DNA from: CmP2 sp052084925
GTDB lineage: Bacteria; Actinomycetota; Actinomycetes; Actinomycetales; Micrococcaceae
NCBI GenBank assembly: GCA_052084925.1
Contig: JBQDEV010000003.1
Location: 186,001-250,000, forward strand
DNA: 64,000 nucleotides
Reading direction: 5' to 3'
Shown: one piece after another, positions 40,921 to 49,211 of the stretch
Numbering within the stretch: position 1 is the first letter of the stretch
How the letters are laid out: each line of letters starts with the position of its first letter
Translations under genes and position numbers: made by a program
The notes under the pieces: generated by a model
Seen by the model: the letters and a program-made list of their open reading frames with translations, nothing else
Database searches by the model: none
Told to the model about the DNA's origin: nothing

Positions 40921-41321
40921 CCCTTCTCGGCGTCGCCGCGCTTGCCCGCGCCGCGCTCCTCCTTCAGGAAGAGCAGCGGCAGCAGCCAGGACCCCACGGC
41001 GGTGACCACCCAGACCACCACGGTGGCGGCGATCCAGGTGCTCAGCCCGCGAATCTGCAGTCCGCCGGTGAACAAGGTGGCCACGAACAGCGCCACCCAG
41101 GTGGAGAGCAGCCCGATGAGGCTGATCAGGGCCGAGGCGTAGCGCTCGATCAGTTTCAGTAGGATCGGGGTGAACAGGGTCTGTGCCACGGCGAAGATGA
41201 CGGTGGCGGTGAGGAACCCGTAGAAGGTGAGCCGGAAGTCCTGGAACAGCAGGGCCGCAGCGCCGAGTCCGAGGGCGGCGGTGGCGAGGTAGATGGCGGC
41301 TCGGATGAGAAGTCGTCGCAT
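40896..41321 (-). CDS. four-helix membrane protein, phage-holin superfamily IV-like (PF04020 type)
   Basis: The 141-residue protein has four membrane helices with short loops: about residues 5-27, 31-52, 65-85 and 92-118. The TPILLKLIERYASALISLIGLL segment and the final LFLKEERGAGK fit the small actinobacterial four-TM family related to holins. The C-terminus is charged. The gene converges with, and overlaps, the second transglycosylase. The function of this family is unknown; a link with murein hydrolases is tempting but only positional. Confidence 0.72.
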   Translation of the reverse strand: MRRLLIRAAIYLATAALGLGAAALLFQDFRLTFYGFLTATVIFAVAQTLFTPILLKLIERYASALISLIGLLSTWVALFVATLFTGGLQIRGLSTWIAATVVVWVVTAVGSWLLPLLFLKEERGAGKRGDAEKGHSAASRA

Positions 41322-41427
41322 GATGACCTCATTTCAGCGTCAGAGGGGCACCGCAGCAACCGCTACAGTACCCTTCCAGGATATCGGGGACGCAGCCCGG
41401 GCACACCAGTCAGGGAGCGGCCGGCCC

Positions 41428-42207
41428 TTACTGCATGTAGAGACCGCCGTTGACGTGGATGACCTCACCATTGATGAACGACGAGGCATCCGAACAGAGA
41501 AACAGCACGACGTCGGCTACTTCCTCCGCCGTCCCATACCGTCCCAAAGGGGTCTGCTCCAGCAGCGTCTCACCTGACGCGTCGACGAGCCGGTCCGTCA
41601 TCGAGGTGCGGATAATGCCCGGCGCCACCGAGTTCACCCGGATGCCACGGTGCCCCACTTCGAGCGCCAGGCTGCGCCCGAATGCGGTAATCGCCGCCTT
41701 TGTCGCAGCGTAATGTGCGTGGGTACGACTGCCTCTGGCACCAGCCAGAGAATCGAAATTGACGATGCTCGCGTGATCGTTCAGAAACGGCAACACCGTC
41801 TGGGTCACCGCGAACACAGCGTCCAAGTTCACGGAGATCGTCTGCCGCCACTGATCCCAGGTCATCTCCGTAATCAGTTGATCACGATAGATACCAGCGG
41901 CTGGAATGAGCGCATCGACACCAGGCCCATGCTCGACGACGGCGACCAACTGCTCGAGGGTCGCTGCGTCCGAAAGATCTCCCGCAACCACCCGATGATT
42001 ATGGGTGGTGCCTAGCTCGTCACGGAGCTCGTGCAACCGGTCTTCGTTGAGATCCATCAACACCAGCTCGGCGCCCGCGGTGTCCAAGAGCCGGGCGCAT
42101 TCGCCCCCGATACCACCGGCGGCACCTGTGATCAGGACTCGGCGTCCAGAGAAGTCGTACTGCACCATCGAACGCGACGGTGTATCTGTCGGTGATGATC
42201 CGGTCAT
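41428..42207 (-). CDS. short-chain dehydrogenase/reductase (last gene of the E1/E2 operon)
   Basis: The start at 42207 overlaps the stop of the upstream SDR gene (ATGA) and gives 259 residues. NAD(P)-binding GAAGGIGGE, the acidic DLNEDRL after strand 2 (NAD preference), NAAG-equivalent IPAAGIY, catalytic Ser in VNFDSLAG, and YAATK (Tyr/Lys) are present, ending VNGGLYMQ. It would oxidise or reduce a hydroxyl group on an intermediate of the pathway. The substrate is unknown. Confidence 0.87.
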   Translation of the reverse strand: MTGSSPTDTPSRSMVQYDFSGRRVLITGAAGGIGGECARLLDTAGAELVLMDLNEDRLHELRDELGTTHNHRVVAGDLSDAATLEQLVAVVEHGPGVDALIPAAGIYRDQLITEMTWDQWRQTISVNLDAVFAVTQTVLPFLNDHASIVNFDSLAGARGSRTHAHYAATKAAITAFGRSLALEVGHRGIRVNSVAPGIIRTSMTDRLVDASGETLLEQTPLGRYGTAEEVADVVLFLCSDASSFINGEVIHVNGGLYMQ

Positions 42208-43037
42208 GAAGTGTGCCCATCGTTCGGAGTGACCCGTGCATGACCGTACCAGGCACCATCCACGGTGAGACCGCCGTCGGCCATCAGCGTGTGGCCAGTG
42301 ATGAAAGACGCCGCAGCAGTGCACAGGAAGACGATCGGCTCGGCGATCTCCGAAGGCTTGGCGAACCGGCCCAGAGGGGTTCGCGCTTCGATGAGGTCAG
42401 CGCGTAGCTTCCCCTCCTCCGCCAGCGTCTGATTCAGCGGCGTGCTGACGTATCCCGGGCCCACCGCATTCACGCGGATGCCGTGCGGAGCCCACTCGAC
42501 GGCCAAGGTGCGGGTCAGCCCTCCCATGCCCGCCTTGACGGTGGTGTAGCTGAGTCGATGCGGCATGCCGACCACAGACGCGACAGAGGAGAGATTGACG
42601 ATGGCACCGCCCGTCTCCGCAAGCAAGGGGAACGCTGCCCGACTGACGCGCATCGTGCCGCCGAGGTGAATGTCGACCACGACGTTCCAGTCCTCATCGG
42701 TGGTCATCTCTGACGGTACCGGGCGGGCGATGCCAGCGCTGTTGACTAGTGCATCCAGGCGGCCTTCGGTGGCGCGAATGGACGCGAGAGCGGACTCCAC
42801 GCTGGCAGAGTCCGTGACGTCGCAGTGCACGCCGCGAGCGCGGCCGACACCGTGAGTCAAAGTGAGCGTCTTCACGGCCGCCGCGGTCTGATCGGCGTTG
42901 ACATCCAACAGCGCGACACGGCCGCCGCGGTCGCACCACAGCTGGGCAGTCTCGAAGCCGATGCCGGATGCGCCGCCCGTTACGGCCAGCACCGTCTCCG
43001 GCTGAGGAAGGACGGCGTAGGGGGACGTAGTACTCAT
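42204..43037 (-). CDS. short-chain dehydrogenase/reductase
   Basis: The second of two ATGs (43037) has GAGAGG at better spacing than the first, giving 277 residues. The protein has VTGGASGIGFET, LLDVNADQ (NAD preference), NSAGIARP, NLSSVAS and YTTVKAGMGG, then a longer C-terminus (DGGLTVDGAWYGHARVTP) than usual. It follows E2 by 19 bases. Acetoin/2,3-butanediol reductases belong to this family, and the E1/E2 neighbours make that a candidate role, but other secondary alcohols fit equally. Confidence 0.87.
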   Translation of the reverse strand: MSTTSPYAVLPQPETVLAVTGGASGIGFETAQLWCDRGGRVALLDVNADQTAAAVKTLTLTHGVGRARGVHCDVTDSASVESALASIRATEGRLDALVNSAGIARPVPSEMTTDEDWNVVVDIHLGGTMRVSRAAFPLLAETGGAIVNLSSVASVVGMPHRLSYTTVKAGMGGLTRTLAVEWAPHGIRVNAVGPGYVSTPLNQTLAEEGKLRADLIEARTPLGRFAKPSEIAEPIVFLCTAAASFITGHTLMADGGLTVDGAWYGHARVTPNDGHTS

Positions 43038-43056
43038 AGTCATATTCCTCTCGTAC

Positions 43057-44298
43057 TCAGACCAGCAGACCCAGCGGATTTTCCAGCCTCTGCTGGAAAG
43101 CGGCCAACAGTTGGGCGGCAACCGCGCCGTCAATGGCACGGTGATCTGCCGACAAAGTAGCGGTCATCTGAGTGGCGATCTGCAACTGATTCTCACGCAC
43201 CACCGCGCGCTTCTCCGCCGCACCCAGAGCCAGGATCCCGGCCTGCGGCGGATTCAGAATTGCGGAGAACTCCCGGGTACCGAACATGCCAAGATTAGAC
43301 AGGCTGAATGTCCCGCCCTCCAACTCCTGCTGTCGGATCTTTCCCGAGGAGGCGCGCTGCTTGTAATCTGACAGTTCCTCCGTCAGCGCCGAAATCGACA
43401 GTGATTCCACCTTCCGGACCACGGGGGTCAGCAATCCACCGTCCGTCGCGATTGCCACCGCAATGTCTGCATGACGGAACCGCCGCAGGTGATCCCCGCC
43501 CCAGGCGACATTCGCCTCCGGCACATCCCGCAGAGCCAGCCCGAGCGCCTTCACACACAGGTCGTTGACCGAAACTTTCGACCGGGCGCCGCTGCCAATC
43601 TCCAATGTCAGCGACGCGTTGATCTTCGTGCGCAACTCGAACAGGGCATCCATGTCCACATCGACGCTGACATAGAAGTGCGGGACCTGGGTCTTGGACT
43701 CGGTGAGGCGGCGGGCGATGGCCTTGCGCATCGAGGTCAGCTCGACCTTTTCGTAGTCACTGTTGCTGGTCTCGTCGACGACGTCGTTGACGGGGGTCAA
43801 CCTCGGGGAAGTGATGGCATTCTCGACGTCGCGGCGCAGAATCCGCCCTCCCGGTCCCGAGCCGGTGAGCGCGCTGGGGTCAATGCCGCGTTCTCGAGCT
43901 CGGCGCCGTGCCAGTGGTGAGATGAAGATTCGCGCGTCGGCGACGTGATTGGTCGGCGTAGCATCCGGTTCGGTCGATGTATCCCGTTCAACCGGCTCTC
44001 GGGGCTCCTCCGAGCGCACCGATTCGGAAAGCAGCACGTCTAATTCGTCGCTGGATTCCGTTCCGTCGGTGAGTAGCAGAATTGGTGCACCGACGTGGAC
44101 GATCGACCCGGCTTCGACCAGAAGCCGACTCACGGTTCCGGAGGCCTCGGCTTCAAGTTCCACGGTGGCCTTCTCCGTCTCGATGTCAGCCACCGGCTGC
44201 CCGTGCTCCACGGTGTCGCCCACAGAGACGAGCCAGCTCTGCACGACGGCGTCGGTAGCGTCCGCCACGATGGCGGGGAGAGTGATGATGCTTGCCAT
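43057..44298 (-). CDS. dihydrolipoamide acyltransferase (E2) of a 2-oxo-acid/acetoin-type dehydrogenase
   Basis: The 413 residues contain one lipoyl domain (about 1-78, lipoyl-Lys43 in ETEKATVELE), a linker of about 45, a peripheral subunit-binding domain (about 122-158, ISPLARRRARERGID and GSGPGGRILRRDVE) and a C-terminal acyltransferase domain (about 180-413). Catalytic SADHRAIDGAVAAQ, FYVSVDVDMDALFELR and TFSLSNLGMFG are clear. It accepts the acyl group made by E1, 64 bases upstream. No E3 gene is in the cluster, so a shared lipoamide dehydrogenase must be used. GAGGA precedes the start. Confidence 0.92.
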   Translation of the reverse strand: MASIITLPAIVADATDAVVQSWLVSVGDTVEHGQPVADIETEKATVELEAEASGTVSRLLVEAGSIVHVGAPILLLTDGTESSDELDVLLSESVRSEEPREPVERDTSTEPDATPTNHVADARIFISPLARRRARERGIDPSALTGSGPGGRILRRDVENAITSPRLTPVNDVVDETSNSDYEKVELTSMRKAIARRLTESKTQVPHFYVSVDVDMDALFELRTKINASLTLEIGSGARSKVSVNDLCVKALGLALRDVPEANVAWGGDHLRRFRHADIAVAIATDGGLLTPVVRKVESLSISALTEELSDYKQRASSGKIRQQELEGGTFSLSNLGMFGTREFSAILNPPQAGILALGAAEKRAVVRENQLQIATQMTATLSADHRAIDGAVAAQLLAAFQQRLENPLGLLV

Positions 44299-44362
44299 GG
44301 AAGTTGTCCTCAGGTTCTCTTGGCTATATTCGTGACTCGAATCGACGGATGGCAGGGGAGTG

Positions 44363-46591
44363 TCAGCGCTTCGGCGTCAGCCCGAGGTTCCGCGCTGCCC
44401 GGTCGAAACCAGCGTGAACGTCATCGATGTCGGCATTGGCAGCTGCTTCGAGCACCTTGGAGATCGACGGAGCGGCTTCCCGTCCCGTGACGCGTTCTAC
44501 CGGCTGATCCAGGTGATCGAAGAATCGGCGCTGGATCTCATCCGCCACCCAGGTCCCATACGAGGTGCCCAACGGCCCCTGCTCGACAATCAGGACGTTG
44601 TTCGTCTTCTTGATGGACTGGCCCACGGTTTCCCAATCGAAGGAGGCGCGATCGAGCCATCGTAGGTCGATGATTTCGGCGTCCAGATCCTCGCGCTCCT
44701 CGGCGGCCTGTAGTGCCAGCTGCACCATATTGAGATAGGAGAGCACTGTCAGGTCCGACCCTTCCCTGCGAACGGCTGCCTGCCCCACCGGCAGCCGGTA
44801 GTCAGGAGCCCGATCGGGGATCGACGATTCTTGGCCGTAGAGATCGACGTGCTCGAGCACGAGGACGGGATCGTTCAGATCCAGGGCGGAGTTCATGAGC
44901 CCGATATAGTCGGATGCGCAGGACGGCGCCACGATGCGCCATCCGGGGCTGGTAGCGAAGATTCCGGCAGGATCCATCGAGTGTTGGGAACCGTAGCCCG
45001 CGCCCATCGCCACCTTGGAACGCAGGACGACGGGCATGGAGGTCTGACCACCGAACATGTGCCGGGCTTTGCCGATCTGATTGAAGACCTGGTCTGCCGC
45101 AACAAACAGGAAATCCGAATACATGAACTCGACGACCGGCTTGAACCGGCCTGTCAGTGCCAACCCGCCGGCGAGACCGGCGAACGCATTCTCAGAGATC
45201 GGGGTGCCGAGCACACGCTCCGGAAAGGCGTCTTTGAGACCCCTCGTCGCACCGTTGGTGCCACCTTTCAGGCGATGGATGTCCTCGCCCATGACCACGA
45301 CGCCGGGGTCATCCGACATTCGGTGATGCAGCACGTCGGCGATCGCATCCACGAACCGGACAGAGATAACCGAACCGTTCGTCAGCTCATCGAGCAAGGC
45401 CACATCATCGGGAAGTGCTGAATCAGAGCGGATTCCGTCGTCAACGGTGGCGGGGTCCGGCCACAGCGAGGGCCTGATGCGAACAGCCTGCGCCCGATCG
45501 CTAGTGGGATCATCTTCGGTGAGATTCTGGACGATCTCCTCCACGGTCTCGCCAACTCGCTGGATGAGGTCGTTGACGTCGCCGTCGGACAGCAAGTCTC
45601 GGCGTTGCATCTCGGTGATGACGCGCTGAATCGGGTCCCGTTGGCGCCACTGCTTTTCCTCATCCTTGGTGCGGTAGCCGAAGGCGCTGCCGGGGAAGGG
45701 GCCGTTTTGGTGGAAATAACGGTAAGTGTCCGCTTCGATCAAGGTGGCGCCGGCGCCGGAGCGCATATGCTCGACCGCCTGTTGCTGGGCTAGATAGACG
45801 GCCAAGGGGTCCATGCCGTCTACGTGCCAAGATCGCAAACCAAATCCGGGACCGCGCAATGCCAGACGGGGCTCCGCCGTGACCTCATCGACATGGGTGG
45901 AAACGGCATAGTGATTGTTCTCGATGAAGAAGCACAAGGGTACCTTCCACGCGGCCGCCAAGTTGAACGTCTCCAGTGTGGATCCGATATTGGAGGCGCC
46001 GTCTCCGAAATAGGTGACGGTAACGCCGGTGGAGTCTGCATTCGATTCATCCTGCATAGGATCATGCCGCTGCGCCCACGCGTTCCCGGCGGCCAACGGA
46101 ACACCTCCGCCGACAATGGCGTTCGTGCCCAGAGCGCCAGCATCCATCCACTGCAGATGCATGGAGCCACCACGACCACCAGAAAACCCGCCTGCGAGTC
46201 CAAGTACCTCCTGCAGAGTCCGTTCCAGGAATTCGACGATCTCGTCGCCCTTGATGCCATCCACAGCACGGAAACCACCGGGACGGAGATAACTCAGGCC
46301 TTTGGCGATGAACTGATGGTGACCCCGGTGGGTGCCGTTGACGCCGTCGCCTCCCCGCAGAGCCAGCACCGAGCCGACGGCAGCGCCTTCCTGGCCGACG
46401 CTGGAATGTGCTGGACCGTGCACCAGCCCGGAACCGGCCAACCCAAGTACTGCTTCCTCAAACGATCTAATCGCCTGCATCTCCACCAACATCGTTTCCA
46501 GCAGGGCCGGATCAGCGTTGTCCCAATCATCCGACGTGGTGCGCAGATGCGTCACGTGAGTCGAATAGTCGAGGGGCACATTCTCAGGCAT
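44363..46591 (-). CDS. 2-oxo-acid/acetoin dehydrogenase E1, fused alpha and beta subunits
   Basis: At 742 residues this is a single-chain E1. The alpha part (about 1-340) shows HSSVGQEGAAVG, GTHRGHHQFIAKG, GGRGGSMHL and the TPP motif FGDGASNIG...ENN. The beta part (about 390-740) starts SVISVRFVDAIADVLHH and has VVVMGEDIHRLKGGTNG, GTPISENAFAGLAGG, EFMYSDFLFVAADQ and VEQGPLGTSYG. The enzyme decarboxylates a 2-oxo acid (or cleaves acetoin) and transfers the acyl unit to E2. CGGAGAA precedes the start. Two GntR-type palindromes lie in the promoter. The substrate cannot be fixed; branched-chain, acetoin-type or an unknown oxo acid are possible. Confidence 0.9.
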   Translation of the reverse strand: MPENVPLDYSTHVTHLRTTSDDWDNADPALLETMLVEMQAIRSFEEAVLGLAGSGLVHGPAHSSVGQEGAAVGSVLALRGGDGVNGTHRGHHQFIAKGLSYLRPGGFRAVDGIKGDEIVEFLERTLQEVLGLAGGFSGGRGGSMHLQWMDAGALGTNAIVGGGVPLAAGNAWAQRHDPMQDESNADSTGVTVTYFGDGASNIGSTLETFNLAAAWKVPLCFFIENNHYAVSTHVDEVTAEPRLALRGPGFGLRSWHVDGMDPLAVYLAQQQAVEHMRSGAGATLIEADTYRYFHQNGPFPGSAFGYRTKDEEKQWRQRDPIQRVITEMQRRDLLSDGDVNDLIQRVGETVEEIVQNLTEDDPTSDRAQAVRIRPSLWPDPATVDDGIRSDSALPDDVALLDELTNGSVISVRFVDAIADVLHHRMSDDPGVVVMGEDIHRLKGGTNGATRGLKDAFPERVLGTPISENAFAGLAGGLALTGRFKPVVEFMYSDFLFVAADQVFNQIGKARHMFGGQTSMPVVLRSKVAMGAGYGSQHSMDPAGIFATSPGWRIVAPSCASDYIGLMNSALDLNDPVLVLEHVDLYGQESSIPDRAPDYRLPVGQAAVRREGSDLTVLSYLNMVQLALQAAEEREDLDAEIIDLRWLDRASFDWETVGQSIKKTNNVLIVEQGPLGTSYGTWVADEIQRRFFDHLDQPVERVTGREAAPSISKVLEAAANADIDDVHAGFDRAARNLGLTPKR

Positions 46592-46669
46592 GGTTCTCCG
46601 AAAGGTCGGCGGTACTTCAGATGCATCGACACGAGATTCTCGTGGTTTGAATCACACCGTAGCACCGAT

Positions 46670-46681
46670 ATTGGATCCAAT
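46670..46681. promoter_or_regulatory. GntR-type operator 1 (ATTGGATCCAAT)
   Basis: A perfect 12-bp palindrome lies 79 bp upstream of the E1 gene, in the divergent E1/VOC region. The same core recurs at 46722, 48091 and 48266. Confidence 0.75.
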
Positions 46682-46721
46682 CCAGCCGTAAAGTGGAGAA
46701 TACGGGTACTAATACCGAGTT

Positions 46722-46733
46722 ATTGGATCCATT
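46722..46733. promoter_or_regulatory. GntR-type operator 2 (ATTGGATCCATT)
   Basis: It differs from the perfect palindrome by one base and lies 52 bp centre to centre (five helical turns) from operator 1. TTGACT at 46732-46737 overlaps its end and may be a -35 box for the VOC/GntR transcript, so binding would block it. Confidence 0.7.
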
Positions 46734-46813
46734 GACTTGGTGATGGTTTGATAGCCTCATCGCGTTCATGTCACTGTGCGCGAGTCCTGCAACCCAGAGG
46801 AGGAGATTCGCTC

Positions 46814-47335
46814 ATGCCGACCGTTCGTGGTGTCCCCGGATTGAGAGGGACCGATCACATTGGATTCACAGTCCCAGACATCGAGCAAGCTCATGCATTC
46901 CTCGTGGACATCCTCGGGTGCGACTTTGTCTATTCCTTGGGGCCGTACCCGCAGGATGAGGAACTGATGGCCGCGCGGATTGGGGTGCATCCGGAGGCAC
47001 AAATTCAGGAGATTCGCTTCTATCGCTGTTTCAACGGATCCAACTTCGAGGTCTTCCATTACGAAGCTCCCGACCAGGTGTATGAGCGGCCCAAGAACTC
47101 CGATATGGGAGGCCATCACATCGCCCTGTATGTAGATGATCTGGACTTGGCAGTGTCATATTTGCGTAGACACGGCATCAAGGTTATGGGTGAGCCGACC
47201 GCCAGTTCCGGTGCGAGTCTGGGGCAGCGCTGGGTGTACTTCATCGCACCGTGGGGCATGCAATTCGAGTTAGTCTCTTTCCCAGGGGGGAAACATTATG
47301 AACGCGATGCGGAGGTACTGCTGTGGCATCCCTAG
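46814..47335 (+). CDS. VOC-superfamily (glyoxalase/dioxygenase-like) protein
   Basis: GAGGAG stands 9 bases before the ATG, giving 173 residues. The vicinal-oxygen-chelate fold is shown by the paired beta-alpha-beta modules: TDHIGFTVPDIEQAHAFLVD with the first metal His, GGHHIALYVDDLDLAVSYLR with the second, and WGMQFELVSFPGG with the Glu ligand. Members act as lyases, epimerases, isomerases or dioxygenases on small oxygenated substrates. The gene overlaps the GntR regulator by 13 bases. Its position suggests it processes an early pathway intermediate. Confidence 0.84.
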   Translation: MPTVRGVPGLRGTDHIGFTVPDIEQAHAFLVDILGCDFVYSLGPYPQDEELMAARIGVHPEAQIQEIRFYRCFNGSNFEVFHYEAPDQVYERPKNSDMGGHHIALYVDDLDLAVSYLRRHGIKVMGEPTASSGASLGQRWVYFIAPWGMQFELVSFPGGKHYERDAEVLLWHP

Positions 47336-48024
47336 ACGCGCACGATGAATCAGTCGGTGCCTCACCGTTTGGTGCACCTGCTACTGCGGAGTCCGTTACG
47401 GAGCGGCTGCGTGCCGAAATTCTGGCGGGAGAGTTCACTCCAGGGCAGCGGCTCGGGCAGGAGCTGTTGGCGTCGCGGTTCAACGCCTCTCGCATGCCCG
47501 TTAGAACGGCCCTGCGTCAGCTCGAGGCCGAGGGTCTGGTGACCACGATTGCCCACAGCGGTGCTTGGGTGTCGAAGCTGGATCGGTTCGAATTCGAGCA
47601 GGTTTACAAGATGCGCGAGGCCTTGGAGCCTCTGGCCATCGCTGAGTCGTTGCCGCACCTTAGTGAAGGACAGGTTGACGAGATCGTTGCGGTCGCCGAG
47701 GAGTTGCACGAAGCGACCCTGCCGCGGGTGAAGATCGAGGATTTTCTGAGACTGGACCGCAAGTTCCACCTGCTCACTTACGCCGGTGTGCGGTATGAAC
47801 CCTTGCGGCAACAGGTCGAGCGGCTGTGGAACACCACGCAGCACTATCGTCGAGCGCTGGCCAATCGTTTGGACGACGATCGCGCACAGATGACGGACCA
47901 TGACCATGCGCTCATCGTTGACGCCGTGCGCCGGCGCGACCAAGAATCGGCGCGGGCGCTGGTCCGACTGCACATCAACCGAACGCGACAGACCATCTCC
48001 GATTCCGAGGAGATTTTCGCCTAA
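47323..48024 (+). CDS. GntR-family (FCD) transcription regulator of the catabolic cluster
   Basis: The GTG start, inside the VOC gene, has GGAGG 8 bases upstream, giving 233 residues. The N-terminal winged helix (about 22-85) shows RLRAEILAGEFTPGQRLGQELLASRFNASRMPVRTALRQLEAEGLV. The FCD ligand domain (about 95-225) has YKMREALEPLAIA, FLRLDRKFHLLTYA (Asp/His ligands) and HDHALIVDAVRRRD (His). It lies between the two sets of ATTGGATCC palindromes, and FCD regulators of the VanR type use this kind of site. It is therefore the likely repressor of the leftward E1/E2 operon and the rightward SDR-liv operon. Confidence 0.92.
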   Translation: MASLDAHDESVGASPFGAPATAESVTERLRAEILAGEFTPGQRLGQELLASRFNASRMPVRTALRQLEAEGLVTTIAHSGAWVSKLDRFEFEQVYKMREALEPLAIAESLPHLSEGQVDEIVAVAEELHEATLPRVKIEDFLRLDRKFHLLTYAGVRYEPLRQQVERLWNTTQHYRRALANRLDDDRAQMTDHDHALIVDAVRRRDQESARALVRLHINRTRQTISDSEEIFA

Positions 48025-48091
48025 CTGGCACGGCCGCTGCCGGACACGCTGGAGATGGCCAGCACTTTTCGTCGTGCCCAAAGATCAATCC

Positions 48092-48101
48092 TTGGATCCA
48101 A
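48092..48101. promoter_or_regulatory. GntR-type operator 3 (TTGGATCCAA)
   Basis: A perfect 10-bp core palindrome flanked by C and C lies 68 bp after the regulator stop. Confidence 0.65.
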
Positions 48102-48265
48102 CGCGCCGAATTCCGGCTTTGGGTGAAATGGGCCGTCTGACCAGTCTGAGTCTTCGACGTGATGCCTCTAACGCCTGCTATTGAAGTGATCAGGGACCCG
48201 GTATCGAGTCGACTGCCTAATTCTTAATGTTGACGTGGGTCACATTCTCTGGTTGCATGTAACTC

Positions 48266-48279
48266 AATTGGATCCAATT
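48266..48279. promoter_or_regulatory. GntR-type operator 4 (AATTGGATCCAATT)
   Basis: This 14-bp perfect palindrome is the longest of the four sites. It lies 99 bp before the SDR start and probably controls the rightward operon. Confidence 0.78.
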
Positions 48280-48377
48280 ACGGGTTCTCGGGGCGTTTAT
48301 CCACCATGGTGCGCTTGCGAGGGGCCTTGGTAGAAGGTGAACGGATCCATTTCCAACGACAGGGAAGTGAACCGCAG

Positions 48378-49136
48378 GTGAGCACAGATCTCTTCTCGCT
48401 TCAGGGCAAGCGAATTCTCGTGACCGGCGGCGGCCGTGGTCTCGGACGTGCCTTGGCCGAGGGCCTCCACGCTGCCGGCGGGCAGATCGCTCTGGTCTCT
48501 CGAACCCAAGAACAGGTAGACGCCGCGGCCAACGACATTGGTGCAGGCGCGGTGGGACTTGCCGGAGACGTGGGAACCGAGGAACCGGCGCAGCTTCTGG
48601 ACCGTGTTGAGGAGGCACTGGATGGTCCCGTGGACGTGGTGTTACATGCTGCGGGAATCCAGCACCGACAGCCTGCCGAAGAATTTGAGCGTTCCGCTTG
48701 GGAACAGGTACTGCACGTCAACTTGACGGCACCGTTCTTGCTGTCACAGGAAGTCGGACGGCGTCAGCTGGCAGACCGCAGACACGGCAGCCACATTTTC
48801 ATCGGATCCGTCACGAGCCTGCAGTTCGTGCCGAACGTGGCGGCCTATATGGCCACGAAATCTGGCATAGACGGGGTGACTCGTTCGCTCAGCGGCGAGT
48901 GGTCTGGCTCGGGAGTTCGCGCCAACGCCATCGGCCCCGGCTACTTCCGCACGGAAATGACTGAGCCGTTGTTTCGGGACAAGGAACGCTACCAAAAGAT
49001 GCTCGACCGGATCCCAATGGGGCGTTTTGGCGACCCGCAGGAACTGGTGGGTGCCGCCGTCTTCTTGGCCTCTGAAGCCTCGAGCTATGTCACGGGCCAG
49101 CTGCTGATGGTCGACGGTGGCTGGACCACCTACTGA
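48378..49136 (+). CDS. short-chain dehydrogenase/reductase (first gene of the SDR-liv operon)
   Basis: The GTG at 48378 is preferred because it places LFSLQGKRILVTGGGRGLGRA at the usual distance from the N-terminus; an ATG at 48306 would add 24 non-conserved residues. The 252-residue protein has the glycine-rich TGGGRGLG, VSRTQEQ (basic residue after strand 2, NADP preference possible), HAAGIQHR, catalytic Ser in IGSVTS, YMATK, and VDGGWTTY at the end. It resembles gluconate 5-dehydrogenase/KduD-type enzymes in its layout. The substrate is unknown. Confidence 0.86.
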   Translation: MSTDLFSLQGKRILVTGGGRGLGRALAEGLHAAGGQIALVSRTQEQVDAAANDIGAGAVGLAGDVGTEEPAQLLDRVEEALDGPVDVVLHAAGIQHRQPAEEFERSAWEQVLHVNLTAPFLLSQEVGRRQLADRRHGSHIFIGSVTSLQFVPNVAAYMATKSGIDGVTRSLSGEWSGSGVRANAIGPGYFRTEMTEPLFRDKERYQKMLDRIPMGRFGDPQELVGAAVFLASEASSYVTGQLLMVDGGWTTY

Positions 49137-49211
49137 CCCTGTGCCGCAACGGCCAGAGCCCTTGTGGCACTACGAATCTTCATCGACCGTCATTCACACA
49201 TCGGAGTATCA

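Larger units (their letters stand above)
48025..48377. other. regulatory gap upstream of the rightward catabolic operon
   Basis: This 353-bp A/T-richer gap contains two GntR-type palindromes (48092-48101 and 48266-48279). It shows no convincing open frame. A promoter must lie here for the SDR-liv genes, but no strong -35/-10 pair is visible. Confidence 0.55.

Noticed and set aside
40896..41321. Prophage lysis cassette (transglycosylases plus holin-like protein)
   Set aside because: No other phage gene is near, the transglycosylases have membrane anchors and acidic stalks, and the small membrane protein belongs to a family common in actinobacterial chromosomes.
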